A DNA stretch of 64,000 nt from Yinghuangia aomiensis (GCF_039542225.1 NZ_BAABHS010000017.1:151178-215177), one strand, 5' to 3'; counted from the first letter of the stretch, positions 41,396 through 51,671 are shown. Notes: generated from the letters alone by a model not told the origin. Program-made: numbers and translations.

Positions 41396-41812
41396 ATGCG
41401 CTCCGTGTTCTTCTTCCCCGCAGGGGAGCGAGCCTCGACGGTCGCCGTCCTCGACCGGCACCTGCCCGCGCAGCGCCACCCGTGGTACCTGGAGGACGGC
41501 CTGTACATCGACATCGACGACGAACGGACCGGCTGCCTCTTCTCCGACTGGGATCCCGCGGAGGTTGCGCTGCTCGACGCGGCCGTCGGGCATCACCCCA
41601 CGTGGGCGGTGCAGATCGGCATCTCCGGGCGGATCGACGGCACCGCCGAGATCCGGCACATGGCGGCGCTGCTGCTTGCGCACGGAGGCGTGGCCTTTGA
41701 CGACTACACCGAGCACCCCTGGACGCTGCGGGAGATCGAATCCGGCGCAACGGTCGACGGCCTGCGCTTCTTCGACTTCCGGGGCTACCGCGAACGCACC
41801 CGAGGGTGCTGA
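41396..41812 (+). CDS. Hypothetical protein
   Basis: The soluble protein has 138 residues with a clear globular composition: RSVFFFPAGERASTVAVLDRHL, then HPWYLEDGLYIDIDD, and a C-terminal DGLRFFDFRGYRER. The order suggests an alpha/beta fold with a hydrophobic first strand. I cannot assign it to a named family; similar short proteins occur in actinomycete genomes as hypothetical or immunity-like. It is monocistronic, followed by the AT-rich operator at 41870. Confidence 0.65.
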   Translation: MRSVFFFPAGERASTVAVLDRHLPAQRHPWYLEDGLYIDIDDERTGCLFSDWDPAEVALLDAAVGHHPTWAVQIGISGRIDGTAEIRHMAALLLAHGGVAFDDYTEHPWTLREIESGATVDGLRFFDFRGYRERTRGC

Positions 41813-41869
41813 CGCCGGTTCGAAGACGGATCGTCGCGGCGGGCAGGCAGCCGAGCACCTCGTGTCACT

Positions 41870-41889
41870 AATTGAAAAATTCTTCAATT
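41870..41889. promoter_or_regulatory. ArsR-type operator AATTGAA-N6-TTCAATT
   Basis: A 20-bp AT-rich palindrome (7-bp perfect arms, 6-bp spacer) stands out in a GC-rich background, about 200 bp upstream of the operon with an ArsR gene at 42312. The ATTGAA/TTCAAT form is classic for ArsR/SmtB repressors, so autoregulation of the 42079-43494 operon is likely. Confidence 0.65.
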
Positions 41890-42078
41890 CGCTACATCAT
41901 GGTATTCGCGGGTTCCGGAAGGGCCGCCCGATGGGCCATGAGGGGCGTCCGGCCTTGGAGCGCGCTGCCGACCGCGTTTGTCGGGCACGCGGCGGCGTTG
42001 CGCCGGCGTGTACGCCGGCGCGCCGTGATGTCGACTACTGGGGCGCGGCCCGAGCGTCCCGAGAAAGCGGGTGACAGC

Positions 42079-42309
42079 GTGAGCGCCGAAGACGACGGGA
42101 CCACGGAGGACCTCGCCGAGGCGCTGCGGGCGCGTGTGCGGCAGGCGCGGGCCGACCTCGCGGACGCCGCCGCGCACCCGGAGGGCACCATCGTGCAGAT
42201 TGCCATGGACGAGCTGGAGGACGCCCTCGCCGCCGCCCGCGCGCACGGCGTCGACGTTCCCCCGGCCACCGCCGCCCACGACGACGCGGCCGACGGGGAG
42301 CGGGGCTGA
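42079..42309 (+). CDS. Small helical hypothetical protein, first gene of ArsR operon
   Basis: The acidic, Ala-rich helical protein has 76 residues (EDLAEALRARVRQARADLADAAAHPEGTIVQIAMDELEDALAAARAHGVDV). GTG 42079 was chosen as the start of the well-composed part; ATG 42028 in frame would add 17 residues but lacks a ribosome site. It ends two bases before the ArsR start, so the genes are one unit. Function unknown. Confidence 0.6.
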   Translation: MSAEDDGTTEDLAEALRARVRQARADLADAAAHPEGTIVQIAMDELEDALAAARAHGVDVPPATAAHDDAADGERG

Positions 42310-42311
42310 GC

Positions 42312-42656
42312 ATGGGACCGGTCCCGCTCTATCAGGCGAAGGCGGAGTTCTTCCGGATGCTCGGGCATCCCGTCCGCATTCGCGTCCTGGAGCTGCTGCA
42401 GAACGGTCCGATGCCGGTCCGCGACCTGCTGGCCGCGATCGAGATCGAACCGTCCAGCCTGTCCCAACAGCTTGCCGTGCTGCGCCGGTCCGGCATCGTC
42501 ACGTCGGCGCGCGACGGCTCCACGGTCGTCTACCAACTCGCCGGCGGCGACGTGGCCGACCTGATGCGGGCCGCGCGCCGCATCCTCACCGAAATGCTCG
42601 CCGGCCAGCACGAACTGCTCGAGGAACTCCGCGAGGCGGAGGCCTCCGCCCAGTGA
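42312..42656 (+). CDS. ArsR-family repressor linked to a SulP gene
   Basis: The protein has 114 residues: KAEFFRMLGHPVRIRVLELLQ, then recognition helix IEPSSLSQQLAVLRRSGIVTSARDGSTVVYQL, the standard ArsR winged helix. No obvious Cys metal ligands are present. In actinobacteria this subgroup is often found directly before SulP anion transporters, as here (GTGA overlap with the SulP remnant). The palindrome at 41870-41889 is its likely operator. Confidence 0.88.
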   Translation: MGPVPLYQAKAEFFRMLGHPVRIRVLELLQNGPMPVRDLLAAIEIEPSSLSQQLAVLRRSGIVTSARDGSTVVYQLAGGDVADLMRAARRILTEMLAGQHELLEELREAEASAQ

Positions 42657-43084
42657 GCACGCCGCCGCGCCGGGCCGGGTCCCGGCTGGGTGCCCTGCTG
42701 CCCGGACGTGCGGACGCCGCCGCCATGCGCCGGCAACCGCGCCGCGACCTCCTGGCCGACTTCACCGTCGCCATCGTCGCACTGCCGCTCGCCCTCGGCT
42801 TCGGGATCTCCTCCGGGCTGGGTGCCGAAGCCGGGCTCGCGACCGCTGTCGTCGCCGGGGTCATCGGCCTCCAACAGGTCCCCGCCGCGCTCGGCGTGCC
42901 GACGCCCGGGGGCGACAACACGGCGGTGGTGGCGTGGCGTGCGGTACGCACGTTCGCGGCCGAACCCCACGGCGCAGCGCTCGCGTTGGCCGTCGGGGTC
43001 GCGACGGTGATGCTGCTGGGCGCCCGGCGGCGTCCCACCATCCCGTTCTCCCTGGTCGCCGTCGCCGAGGAACAACCGTCATGA
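42653..43084 (+). pseudogene. SulP anion transporter remnant with in-frame deletions
   Basis: The frame has 143 residues instead of the roughly 500-570 usual for SulP transporters. The start (RRDLLADFTVAIVALPLALGFGISSGLG) is the authentic first helix pair. At about 42862, after VVAG, it jumps directly to GLQQVPAALGVPTPGG, which in full SulP proteins lies about 80-100 residues further on. The LGARRRPTIPFSLVAVA segment is followed at once by EEQPS and the stop, so most of the membrane core and the STAS domain are missing. Frame is kept throughout, and ATGA overlap with the next gene persists. Transport activity is not expected. Confidence 0.7.
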
Positions 43085-43494
43085 GTGATCAGCCCGCCAA
43101 GCCCACCACCGAAACCGCAGCCGCACCGCGGGCCAATCCGACGAGGGAGGCCGAAGCGGAGATGGAGACCCAGGCGGAGACGGTAACCGCGACCGAGACG
43201 GTGGCCGTGACCCGGGCAGTATCGGAGGCGGCCATGGCCGCGGCGGAGGCCATAACCAAGGAGGAAGCCGAGGCCATGGCCGAGGCCGCAGCATCGCGGG
43301 AGGCGGGAGCCGAAACCAACACCCGGCAGCAACAAGCCTCCCCCACGCCGCCTCGCCCACCCCGCCGCGGCGAATCCCAGCGCGACATCGAACGCGGCAT
43401 CATCCGCTGGATGTTCGTGTTCTTCTTCGCCACTCACCTCATCGGCGGCGGTATCTGGCTGGCCATCTACCTGAGCGGCCACGGCGGCGGCTGA
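43081..43494 (+). CDS. DUF6126-like small membrane protein with Ala/Glu-rich extension
   Basis: The protein has 137 residues. Residues 1-105 are low complexity and dominated by Ala, Glu and Thr (EAEAEMETQAETVTATETVAV and similar). The final 32 residues hold one transmembrane helix (IRWMFVFFFATHLIGGGIWL), as in the short DUF6126 proteins of Streptomyces. The extension is long for that family and could form a coiled coil. The ATG overlaps the SulP remnant stop. Function unknown. Confidence 0.65.
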   Translation: MSDQPAKPTTETAAAPRANPTREAEAEMETQAETVTATETVAVTRAVSEAAMAAAEAITKEEAEAMAEAAASREAGAETNTRQQQASPTPPRPPRRGESQRDIERGIIRWMFVFFFATHLIGGGIWLAIYLSGHGGG

Positions 43495-43895
43495 CGCCGG
43501 CTCGCAGCAGAGGTCTTGCCGTCGTGCCGGACGGCGAACCGGCCGCGGGGCCGCGCGACCGTTCCCGTCACCACGCGGCGTGGCTCCCGGCCCGCCCTCC
43601 GCATCGGCCGCACGGCCGGCGTGCATCGCGGCGGTTCGCGGACGACGGACGACGGACGACGCCGAGGTGATCCGGCCCATCGGCGCCATCGCCACGGTCG
43701 GCCCCGGACACAGCCGGAATCCCGCCCACACCAGAGCCCGTGAAAGCCGGAAGCAGCGAGCCGCTCCCCCACGCGACCGGGGCAGCCCCAAGCCACAAGT
43801 CGCCCCCACCCACCCCCGCCGCGCCCCCGAGCCTCGACGGCCCGCGCACCAGCCACCTGCTACGGTCGCCCTCGACCGACGACCCGGGAGCCGTG
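43495..43895. other. Intergenic region with a small 7-bp tandem repeat
   Basis: No convincing gene is visible in these 400 bp. Three tandem copies of GACGACG occur at 43641-43661. The Pro/Ser-rich open frame running into the TetR gene is more likely leader than coding. The TetR promoter should lie here. Confidence 0.45.
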
Positions 43896-44531
43896 GTGAA
43901 CGAAGCAGCGCAGCCGAGGTTGCGGCGTCAGCCGCAGCAGGCGCGCAGCCGCGCCCGGGTCGAGGCGGTGCTGGCCGCCGCGGACCGGATCCTCGCGCGG
44001 GACGGCTTCGAGGCGCTGACGATGCGGCGGATCGCCGAGGAGGCGGCCGTCCCGGTCGGCAGCATCTACCAGTTCTACCCGGACAAGGGCGCCGTCGTGG
44101 ACGCGCTCGGGCAGCAGTACCTCGCGAACTTCAAGGCCGCCATCGACGAGCTGGTCGCCCGCGCCACCACCGGGGACCTCCGCGATCCCGTCGACACCAT
44201 CGTGGACGTCTACGCCGACCTGTTCCGCCGCCAGCCCGGCGGCGTCGCCCTGTGGTCCGGCCGCCGCCTCAGCCCCGAACTCGCGCGCGCCGACGACGCC
44301 ACGAACGCGGTCGTCGCCGACGGCGTGCGCCGCATCGTCGAGCACCTGACCGGCATCGCGGACGACGAACGCGCGGCCCGGGCCTCCCGCATGGTCGTCT
44401 GGGTCGCCGACGCCGTCCTCCACCAGGTCTCCCGGCCGGACAGCCCGGCAAGCCCGGAAACCCTCGACGAGCTGAAGCGCATGCTGCGCCTCTACTGGGC
44501 CGACTTGAGCACCGAGCTGACGGGCGCGTAG
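43896..44531 (+). CDS. TetR-family transcriptional regulator
   Basis: The protein has 211 residues. The N-terminal TetR helix-turn-helix (ARVEAVLAAADRILARDGFEALTMRRIAEEAAVPVGSIYQFYPDKGAVVDAL) is intact. The C-terminal ligand domain has VVWVADAVLHQVSRPDSP and resembles the TetR_C group of drug and lipid sensors. GTG 43896 was chosen because GGGAG lies five bases upstream; the adjacent GTG 43893 is too close. It is separated by 350 bp from the sugar operon downstream, and its target is unknown. Confidence 0.87.
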   Translation: MNEAAQPRLRRQPQQARSRARVEAVLAAADRILARDGFEALTMRRIAEEAAVPVGSIYQFYPDKGAVVDALGQQYLANFKAAIDELVARATTGDLRDPVDTIVDVYADLFRRQPGGVALWSGRRLSPELARADDATNAVVADGVRRIVEHLTGIADDERAARASRMVVWVADAVLHQVSRPDSPASPETLDELKRMLRLYWADLSTELTGA

Positions 44532-44681
44532 AGCTCCCACGAGGCCCCGCAAAGGTCAGCAGAGCCCCGAACGGCCCTGCAATGCTCCTTGATGCCGTCG
44601 GCAACCCCCGACACTGCAAGGCCTGTTCCGCCGCGCCCGCGTGTTGCACGCCCTTCCGCAATCAATCCGTCGAGCAGCCCA

Positions 44682-44709
44682 TCACCATGTGACCCACATC
44701 ACATGGTGA
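44682..44709. promoter_or_regulatory. Perfect inverted repeat containing a CRP/FNR-consensus site
   Basis: TCACCATGTGA-CCCACA-TCACATGGTGA has 11-bp perfect arms around a 6-bp spacer. Its core, TGTGA-N6-TCACA, is the exact consensus of CRP/FNR-type activators. It lies 174 bp upstream of the GH1 gene, first in the sugar operon, and 150 bp after the TetR stop. A terminator role is less likely because no T-run follows. The rest of 44532-44882 shows no gene. Confidence 0.65.
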
Positions 44710-44882
44710 ACCCACCACTGCGCCCTGTAGACAATACGCGAACACAGGTTCATGTTTTGCGGTCCGCGTCCCGCCCGGGGCCTTCGACCGCAAACCGGAA
44801 CCGCGGCGTCATCCAGGGCACGAAGACCCCCGTGCACGAAGATCCCCGTACCCCAGGCCAGTCCCCCAGGAAAGTGGTGCGC

Positions 44883-46249
<1,367 letters not shown>

Positions 46250-46253
<4 letters not shown>

Positions 46254-47134
46254 GACGCGCCGCCCTCCGGCGCAACCTCACCGCACACGCGTTCTTCCTG
46301 CCGTTCCTCATCGTCTTCGCCCTCGCCGTCATCGCGCCGCTGGCGTACGCGATCAATCTGAGCCTGTACCAGGACAAGATGATCGGCGGCACCACCTTCA
46401 CCGGCTTCGACAACTACACAAAGGCGTTCAAGGACAACCTGTTCCACGTCGGCCTCGGCCGGGTGGCGCTGTTCTTCGTCGTCCAGGTCCCGCTGATGCT
46501 CCTGCTCGCGCTCGCCGCAGCGCTGGCGATCGACAGCGGACGGCTTCGGGCGCCCGGGCTGTTCCGGGTCGGCCTGTTCATCCCGTACGCGGTGCCCGGC
46601 GTCGTCGCCGCCCTCATGTGGGGCTACCTGTACGGCGACCGGTTCGGCTTGGTCGGCGAGATCGAGGACCTGCTGCACGTCGACCTGCCGGACTTCCTGT
46701 CCCAAGGCTGGATGCTCGCCTCGATCGGCAACATCGTCACCTGGTCGTACGTCGGCTACAACATGCTGATCCTCTACGCAGCCCTGCGGGCCATCCCCGA
46801 CGAGCTGTACGAGGCCGCGGAGATGGACGGCGCGGGCCGCATCCGGCAGGCCTGGAGCATCAAACTCCCCGCACTGCGCCCGGCGTTGCTCCTGACCACG
46901 ATCTTCTCGGTGATCGGCACGTTCCAGCTGTTCAACGAACCGAGCGTGCTCCAAGCGCTGTCGCCCGCCGTCATCACCACGAACTACACGCCCAACATGT
47001 ACGCGTTCAGCCTCGCCTTCGACGGCCGCCAGTTCAACTACTCCGCGGCGATCGCCGTGGTGCTGGGGCTGGTGACGGTCCTCGTCGCCTACGCCGTCCA
47101 GCTCGTGACGGCCCGAAGGGAGCGGATGCTGTGA
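46250..47134 (+). CDS. Sugar ABC transporter permease 1 (MalF/UgpA type)
   Basis: The membrane protein has 294 residues and six helices, beginning with a hydrophobic FFLPFLIVFALAVIAPLAYAINLSLY. The EAA loop that contacts the ATPase is ELYEAAEMDGAGRIRQAWSIKLP in the second half. Overlap with the GH1 stop and with permease 2 (GTGA) shows tight coupling. No ATPase gene is present in the operon; as in many Streptomyces CUT1 systems it probably uses a shared MsiK-type ATPase encoded elsewhere (inference). Confidence 0.92.
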
Positions 47135-48063
47135 GCGTCGACGCGAGCACCCGCATACCGGAAGCACGCAGCCGTCCCCGCAAGGCGATTCGCCCGCTCA
47201 GCCGTCGGCCCCGGCGGCGCGCCAAGAGCACCGCGCTGACCGTGGCCATGGGCCTGATGCTGGTCTACACGCTGATCCCCCTGGTGTGGCTGTTCATCAG
47301 CGCCACCAAGTCCAACCGCACCCTGTTCGACTCCCCCGGCCTGTGGTTCGGCGACGGGTTCCACCTGTTCTCCAACATCCACGACGTGCTGACCTACGAC
47401 GACGGCATCTACCTGCGCTGGTTCGGCAACACACTCCTCTACTCCGTAGTCGGAGCGGGCGGCGCAGCGCTGATCGCCACCATGGGCGGCTACGCGCTCG
47501 CGAAGTTCGACTTCGTCGGCCGCCGGTTCCTCTCCGCGCTCGTCCTCGGCGCAATCTCCATCCCCGCCACCGCAATCGCGGTGCCGACCTACCTGCTGTT
47601 CACCGACATGGGCATCGTGAACACCCCGTGGGCGGTCCTGCTGCCGAGTCTGGCCAGCCCGTTCGGCCTGTACCTCATGCAGGTCTACGCCCGCGACGCC
47701 GTCCCCGACGCCATGCTCGAAGCCGCCCGCATCGACGGCGCCGGCGAGCTGCGGATCTTCTTCACCATCGCGCTGCGCCCGCTCGTCCCCGGCTTCGTCA
47801 CCGTGCTGCTGTTCACGCTCGTGGCGACCTGGAACAACTACTTCCTGCCACTCATCGTGCTCAACGACCCCGACCTGTTCCCCCTGACGGTCGGCCTGCA
47901 CCAGTGGAACACCATGGCGCAGGGCGGCGGCGGAGCGGGCACGCCCACGCTGCCGCTCGTCCTGACCGGCAGCCTGCTGGCGATCCTGCCGCTGATCGCC
48001 GCGTTCCTCTTCCTCCAGCGGTTCTGGCAGTCGGGCCTGACCGCGGGCGGCGTCAAGCAGTAG
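47131..48063 (+). CDS. Sugar ABC transporter permease 2 (MalG/UgpE type)
   Basis: The protein has 310 residues with a basic N-terminal 35 residues and six helices. The first is LTVAMGLMLVYTLIPLVWLFISATKSN; the EAA loop is DAMLEAARIDGAGELRIFFTIALRP, and the C-terminus is AFLFLQRFWQSGLTAGGVKQ, the typical MalG-type ending. GTG 47131 overlaps the upstream stop. It pairs with the preceding permease to form the translocation pore for the CUT1-type importer. Confidence 0.92.
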   Translation: MSVDASTRIPEARSRPRKAIRPLSRRPRRRAKSTALTVAMGLMLVYTLIPLVWLFISATKSNRTLFDSPGLWFGDGFHLFSNIHDVLTYDDGIYLRWFGNTLLYSVVGAGGAALIATMGGYALAKFDFVGRRFLSALVLGAISIPATAIAVPTYLLFTDMGIVNTPWAVLLPSLASPFGLYLMQVYARDAVPDAMLEAARIDGAGELRIFFTIALRPLVPGFVTVLLFTLVATWNNYFLPLIVLNDPDLFPLTVGLHQWNTMAQGGGGAGTPTLPLVLTGSLLAILPLIAAFLFLQRFWQSGLTAGGVKQ

Positions 48064-48163
48064 CCGCGCACTCCCGACCACAGCTGCACCCGGGCCGCCC
48101 CACCAGTAGTCCCGCCCCTGTCCGATCCGCCTGTCCGATCCGCCTGCGCCAGGAGCCGTCGAA

Positions 48164-49519
48164 ATGCGTACTTCGCCCCCGAATATCCGCTCCATCGGCC
48201 GTGGTTCGACCGCGGTCACCGCCGCCGCCCTGGCGCTCGCGCTCACCGCGTGCGGCGGGGGTTCCGGGGGCGGCAACGCGTCGTCCGGCAGCAAGGTCGA
48301 CCCGTCGGCCGTGAAGGCCGCGTTGGACCAGCCGGCCGAGATCACGTTCTGGACCTGGGTGCCGAACATCGCGAAGACCGTCGACCTGTTCGAGAAGAAG
48401 TACCCGAACATCAAGGTCGACGTGGTCAACGTCGGCGAGTCGAAGGACCAGTACACCAAGCTCACCGGCGCCCTGAAGGCCGGCAAGGGCGCTCCGGACG
48501 TGGCGCAGATCGAGTACTCCGCGCTGCCGCAGTTCGCGCTCACCGAGTCGCTGGTCAACCTGGCCGACTACGGCGCCGCCGGGCTGAAGGACGCGTTCGC
48601 GCCGTCCGCGTGGTCGCAGGTCAACGTGGCCGGGGGCATCTACGGCGTGCCGCAGGACACGGGGCCGATGGCGATGTTCTACCGGAAGGACATCTTCCAA
48701 AAGCTGGGGGCGGCGCCGCCCAAGACGTGGGAGGAGTTCACCGCGATCGCGAAGCGGATCCACGACGCCGACCCGTCGGTGTTCATGACCTTCGCGGACC
48801 CGTCCGACTCCGGCTCGGCGAGCAGCATGATCGCGGACCTCGGCGGCAAGCCGTTCGCCGTCGACGGCACCGACGTGAAGGTGGACCTCAAGGGCGATGC
48901 GGGCACCAAGGCGTACGCGGACCTCTTCGGCCAACTGATCAAGGACAAGCTCGTCGACGGCAACGCGAGCTTCACCAGCGACTGGTTCCAGTCGATCACC
49001 GCCGGCAAGTACGCGGTGTGGATGACCGGCGCCTGGGCCCCGGCCGTCCTCGACAAGTACCTCCCCGGAGGCAAGGGCCAGTGGGGCGTCGCGCCGATGC
49101 CCGGCGGGGTCAGCGCGGAGAACGGCGGCTCGGCGGTCGCGGTCACCACGCAGGCCAGGAACAAGGAGGCGTCGGTCGCGTTCAGCGAGTGGCTCAACTC
49201 CGACCCGGAGGCCGTCAAGTCGCTGAACGCCGAGGTCGGGTTGTTCCCGGCCACCAAGGCCATCCTCGACGACCCGGCGTTCCGCTCGGCCGAACTGCCG
49301 TATTTCCCAGGCGAGAAGCCCAACGAGGTCTTCGCCGATATGTCGAAGGCGGTCCGCCCTGGCTTCCAGTACCTGCCGTACCAGGTGTACGCCGACAGCA
49401 TCTTCAAGGACACCGTCGGCCAGGCGATCCAGCACGCCGGCGATCTGAACGCCGCGCTGGCGGCGTGGCAGGACCGGCTCAAGACGTACGGCAAGGAACA
49501 GGGCTTCACCGTCAAGTAG
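48164..49519 (+). CDS. Sugar-binding lipoprotein of the ABC importer
   Basis: The protein has 451 residues. A signal peptide ends in the lipobox LTAC with Cys30, followed by a Gly/Ser tether. The mature part is a family 1 extracellular solute-binding protein (EITFWTWVPNIAKTVDLFEKKYPNI, GKGAPDVAQIEYSALPQFA, and the hinge segment GKYAVWMTGAWAPAVL). Many Trp and Tyr residues suit oligosaccharide stacking. It is separated from permease 2 by 100 bp and from GH31 by 63 bp on the same strand. Confidence 0.93.
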   Translation: MRTSPPNIRSIGRGSTAVTAAALALALTACGGGSGGGNASSGSKVDPSAVKAALDQPAEITFWTWVPNIAKTVDLFEKKYPNIKVDVVNVGESKDQYTKLTGALKAGKGAPDVAQIEYSALPQFALTESLVNLADYGAAGLKDAFAPSAWSQVNVAGGIYGVPQDTGPMAMFYRKDIFQKLGAAPPKTWEEFTAIAKRIHDADPSVFMTFADPSDSGSASSMIADLGGKPFAVDGTDVKVDLKGDAGTKAYADLFGQLIKDKLVDGNASFTSDWFQSITAGKYAVWMTGAWAPAVLDKYLPGGKGQWGVAPMPGGVSAENGGSAVAVTTQARNKEASVAFSEWLNSDPEAVKSLNAEVGLFPATKAILDDPAFRSAELPYFPGEKPNEVFADMSKAVRPGFQYLPYQVYADSIFKDTVGQAIQHAGDLNAALAAWQDRLKTYGKEQGFTVK

Positions 49520-49582
49520 GTCATCCGGTTCGGCAAGCGCCCCACCGGTCGTCCCCGCCCACGCAGAACAGGAACGCCAACC

Positions 49583-51133
49583 GTGAACCCTGTCGTGGCC
49601 GCCGCCCCCGGCGCCGTCCTCCGCCTGCCGCTCCTCCCCGGCGAACGCTGGTGGGGAGGAGCGGCGGCGGAGGGCCGGAGCATGCCGTACGCCGCCGACT
49701 ACTCCTTCGACCTGCGCGATTTGCGGGGCAACCAGGGCATGCCGCTGCTGCTGTCGAACCGCGGACGCTGGGTGCACAGCACCGGCACGTTCACCTTCGA
49801 GGTCGGCGCGGAGGCCCTGACCGTCACCCCGCACGCCGAGGCGTCGGTCATCGAACACGCCGACGGCTTCGACGACTTGCGCGGCGCCTACCGCGACGTC
49901 ATGTCCCGCTGCTACCCCGCCACCGGCGCGCTGCCCGACCCGCTGCTGTTCACCGCACCGCAGTACAACCTGTGGATCGAGACGGTCTTCGAGCCCACCC
50001 AGCAGAAGGTGCTCGACTACGCCGAACGCCTGCTCGCCGAGGGCTTCCCACCCGGCGTGCTGATGATCGACGACCAGTGGAGCGCGAGCTACGGCGACTG
50101 GACGTTCCACCGCGGCCGCTTCCCCGACCCGGCCGCGATGGTGGCCCGACTCCACGACCTGGGCTTCAAGGTCATGCTGTGGCTGGTGCCTTATGTCACC
50201 CCCGACTCCCCCACGGCCCGCACCCTCTTCGAGGCCGGCTACCTGCTGCCCGATCCCGCCGAGCGCTATCCCGCGGCGGTCGGGCTGTGGTGGAACGGCC
50301 TCAGTGCCTCGCTCGACCTCGGCCACCCGGATGCGGTGGCGTGGTTCCAGGAGACGCTGCAGCGTCTGCACACCGACTTCGGCATCGACGGCTTCAAGTT
50401 CGACGGCGGCGACGCGGAATGGTGGCGGCAGTTGGGAGTGGCCGATCCGGAGGCGTACACGCACACCTGGAACCGGCTCGGGCTCGCGTGGCCGCTCAAC
50501 GAGTACCGGGACGCGTGGCGCACCGCGGGCCTGCCGCTCGCGCAGCGGCAGCAGGACAAGTACCACCAGTGGGACGGGCGGTTCGGCGTCGAGAGCCTGA
50601 TCCCGAACGCGCTCGCGCAGGCGGTGACCGGGCACGCGTTCACCTGCCCGGACATGATCGGCGGCGGCGAGTTCCGCTTCGTCCCGGCCGAGAACGGTTA
50701 CGACCAGGAACTCTTCGTCCGCTACGCGCAGATCGCCGCACTGTTCCCGATGATGCAGTTCTCCGCGGCGCCGTGGCGGGTGCTGGACGCCGAGCACCTC
50801 GCCATCGTCCGTGAAGCGGCTTTGCTGCACGCCGAGTTCGGATCGGAGATCCTGGCGGTCGCGAAGGCGTCGGCGGCGACCGGCGATCCCGTGCAGCGGC
50901 CGCTGGCGTGGGCGTACCCGGACGGCGGCTACGAGGACGTCACCGACCAGTTCCTCATCGGCGACACCCTGATGGTCGCGCCGGTGACGACTCCCGGTGC
51001 TTCCGTGCGCGAGGTCCGGATCCCGCCGGGGCGCTGGCGTGCCGACGACGGGACGGTCTACGAAGGGCCCGACACGGTGACGGTGGCGGCGCCGCTTGCC
51101 CGCCTCCCCTACTTCCGGGCGGTGACCGCGTAA
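49583..51133 (+). CDS. GH31 glycosidase, short MYORG-like type
   Basis: The enzyme has 516 residues without a signal peptide. The catalytic barrel holds the nucleophile Asp274 in GFKFDGGD and the acid/base Asp357 in CPDMIGGG. The DDQWSASYGDWTFHRGRFPDP and KVMLWLVPYVTPDSP segments resemble the short MYORG-like GH31 branch, whose members include alpha-galactosidases, rather than the longer alpha-xylosidases (about 770 residues). A small N-terminal beta-domain and a C-terminal beta-domain are present. With GH1 and the importer it should degrade a mixed alpha/beta oligosaccharide in the cytoplasm; the sugar is not determined. Confidence 0.88.
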   Translation: MNPVVAAAPGAVLRLPLLPGERWWGGAAAEGRSMPYAADYSFDLRDLRGNQGMPLLLSNRGRWVHSTGTFTFEVGAEALTVTPHAEASVIEHADGFDDLRGAYRDVMSRCYPATGALPDPLLFTAPQYNLWIETVFEPTQQKVLDYAERLLAEGFPPGVLMIDDQWSASYGDWTFHRGRFPDPAAMVARLHDLGFKVMLWLVPYVTPDSPTARTLFEAGYLLPDPAERYPAAVGLWWNGLSASLDLGHPDAVAWFQETLQRLHTDFGIDGFKFDGGDAEWWRQLGVADPEAYTHTWNRLGLAWPLNEYRDAWRTAGLPLAQRQQDKYHQWDGRFGVESLIPNALAQAVTGHAFTCPDMIGGGEFRFVPAENGYDQELFVRYAQIAALFPMMQFSAAPWRVLDAEHLAIVREAALLHAEFGSEILAVAKASAATGDPVQRPLAWAYPDGGYEDVTDQFLIGDTLMVAPVTTPGASVREVRIPPGRWRADDGTVYEGPDTVTVAAPLARLPYFRAVTA

Positions 51134-51171
51134 CGCGCCATGCCGGTGCCGGACGCGTGACGCGGGCGCGA

Positions 51172-51627
51172 TCAGGCCAGGACATCCTCGTGGTTGTGGA
51201 CGACGAGCCACTCGGTGCCGAACCGGCGGGCCACCGCCGTGTTGCGGATGCGTTCGGGGGCGGCAACGGTGCCGTCCGCCGCGGGGGCGAACTCGACGCG
51301 CAGCTCGTAGCGCGCCAAGGCGACGTCGCCCCAGACGTCGATCACCTCGTCGAACGCGTGGATGGCGACCACCTTCGGGGCATCCGGGCCGGTGGGCCGG
51401 TCGGCGCGGATCCGGTCGAGGTCGGCGCGTCCGAACAGCAGCTCCGGCACGGCCGAGTCCCAGACGGTCGCCTCGGGGTGGATGCGTGCGTCGATCCGGT
51501 CCCGGTCGGACGCGGTGAACCCCGCGTAGATGTCCAGCAGCGCGGACCAGACGGCCGCGCGGTCGTCGGCGTCGCCGGAAGGCCGGTATGCGGCACGCGA
51601 GTCGGACCGGTCGGGCACGGAGTTCAT
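51172..51627 (-). CDS. SnoaL/NTF2-like protein
   Basis: The protein has 151 residues with a single NTF2-like cone fold: AAVWSALLDIYAGFTASDRDRIDARIHPEATVWDSAVPEL and the terminal WLVVHNHEDVL. DUF4440/SnoaL-like proteins act as small isomerases, hydrolases or ligand binders. It is the last gene of the minus-strand peptide-transport operon, 44 bp after the amidohydrolase. The role in that locus is unknown. Confidence 0.82.
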   Translation of the reverse strand: MNSVPDRSDSRAAYRPSGDADDRAAVWSALLDIYAGFTASDRDRIDARIHPEATVWDSAVPELLFGRADLDRIRADRPTGPDAPKVVAIHAFDEVIDVWGDVALARYELRVEFAPAADGTVAAPERIRNTAVARRFGTEWLVVHNHEDVLA

Positions 51628-51671
51628 GGAGCGGGCACCTTTCCTGGGGTACAAGGAGAACGGGCGGCGGT

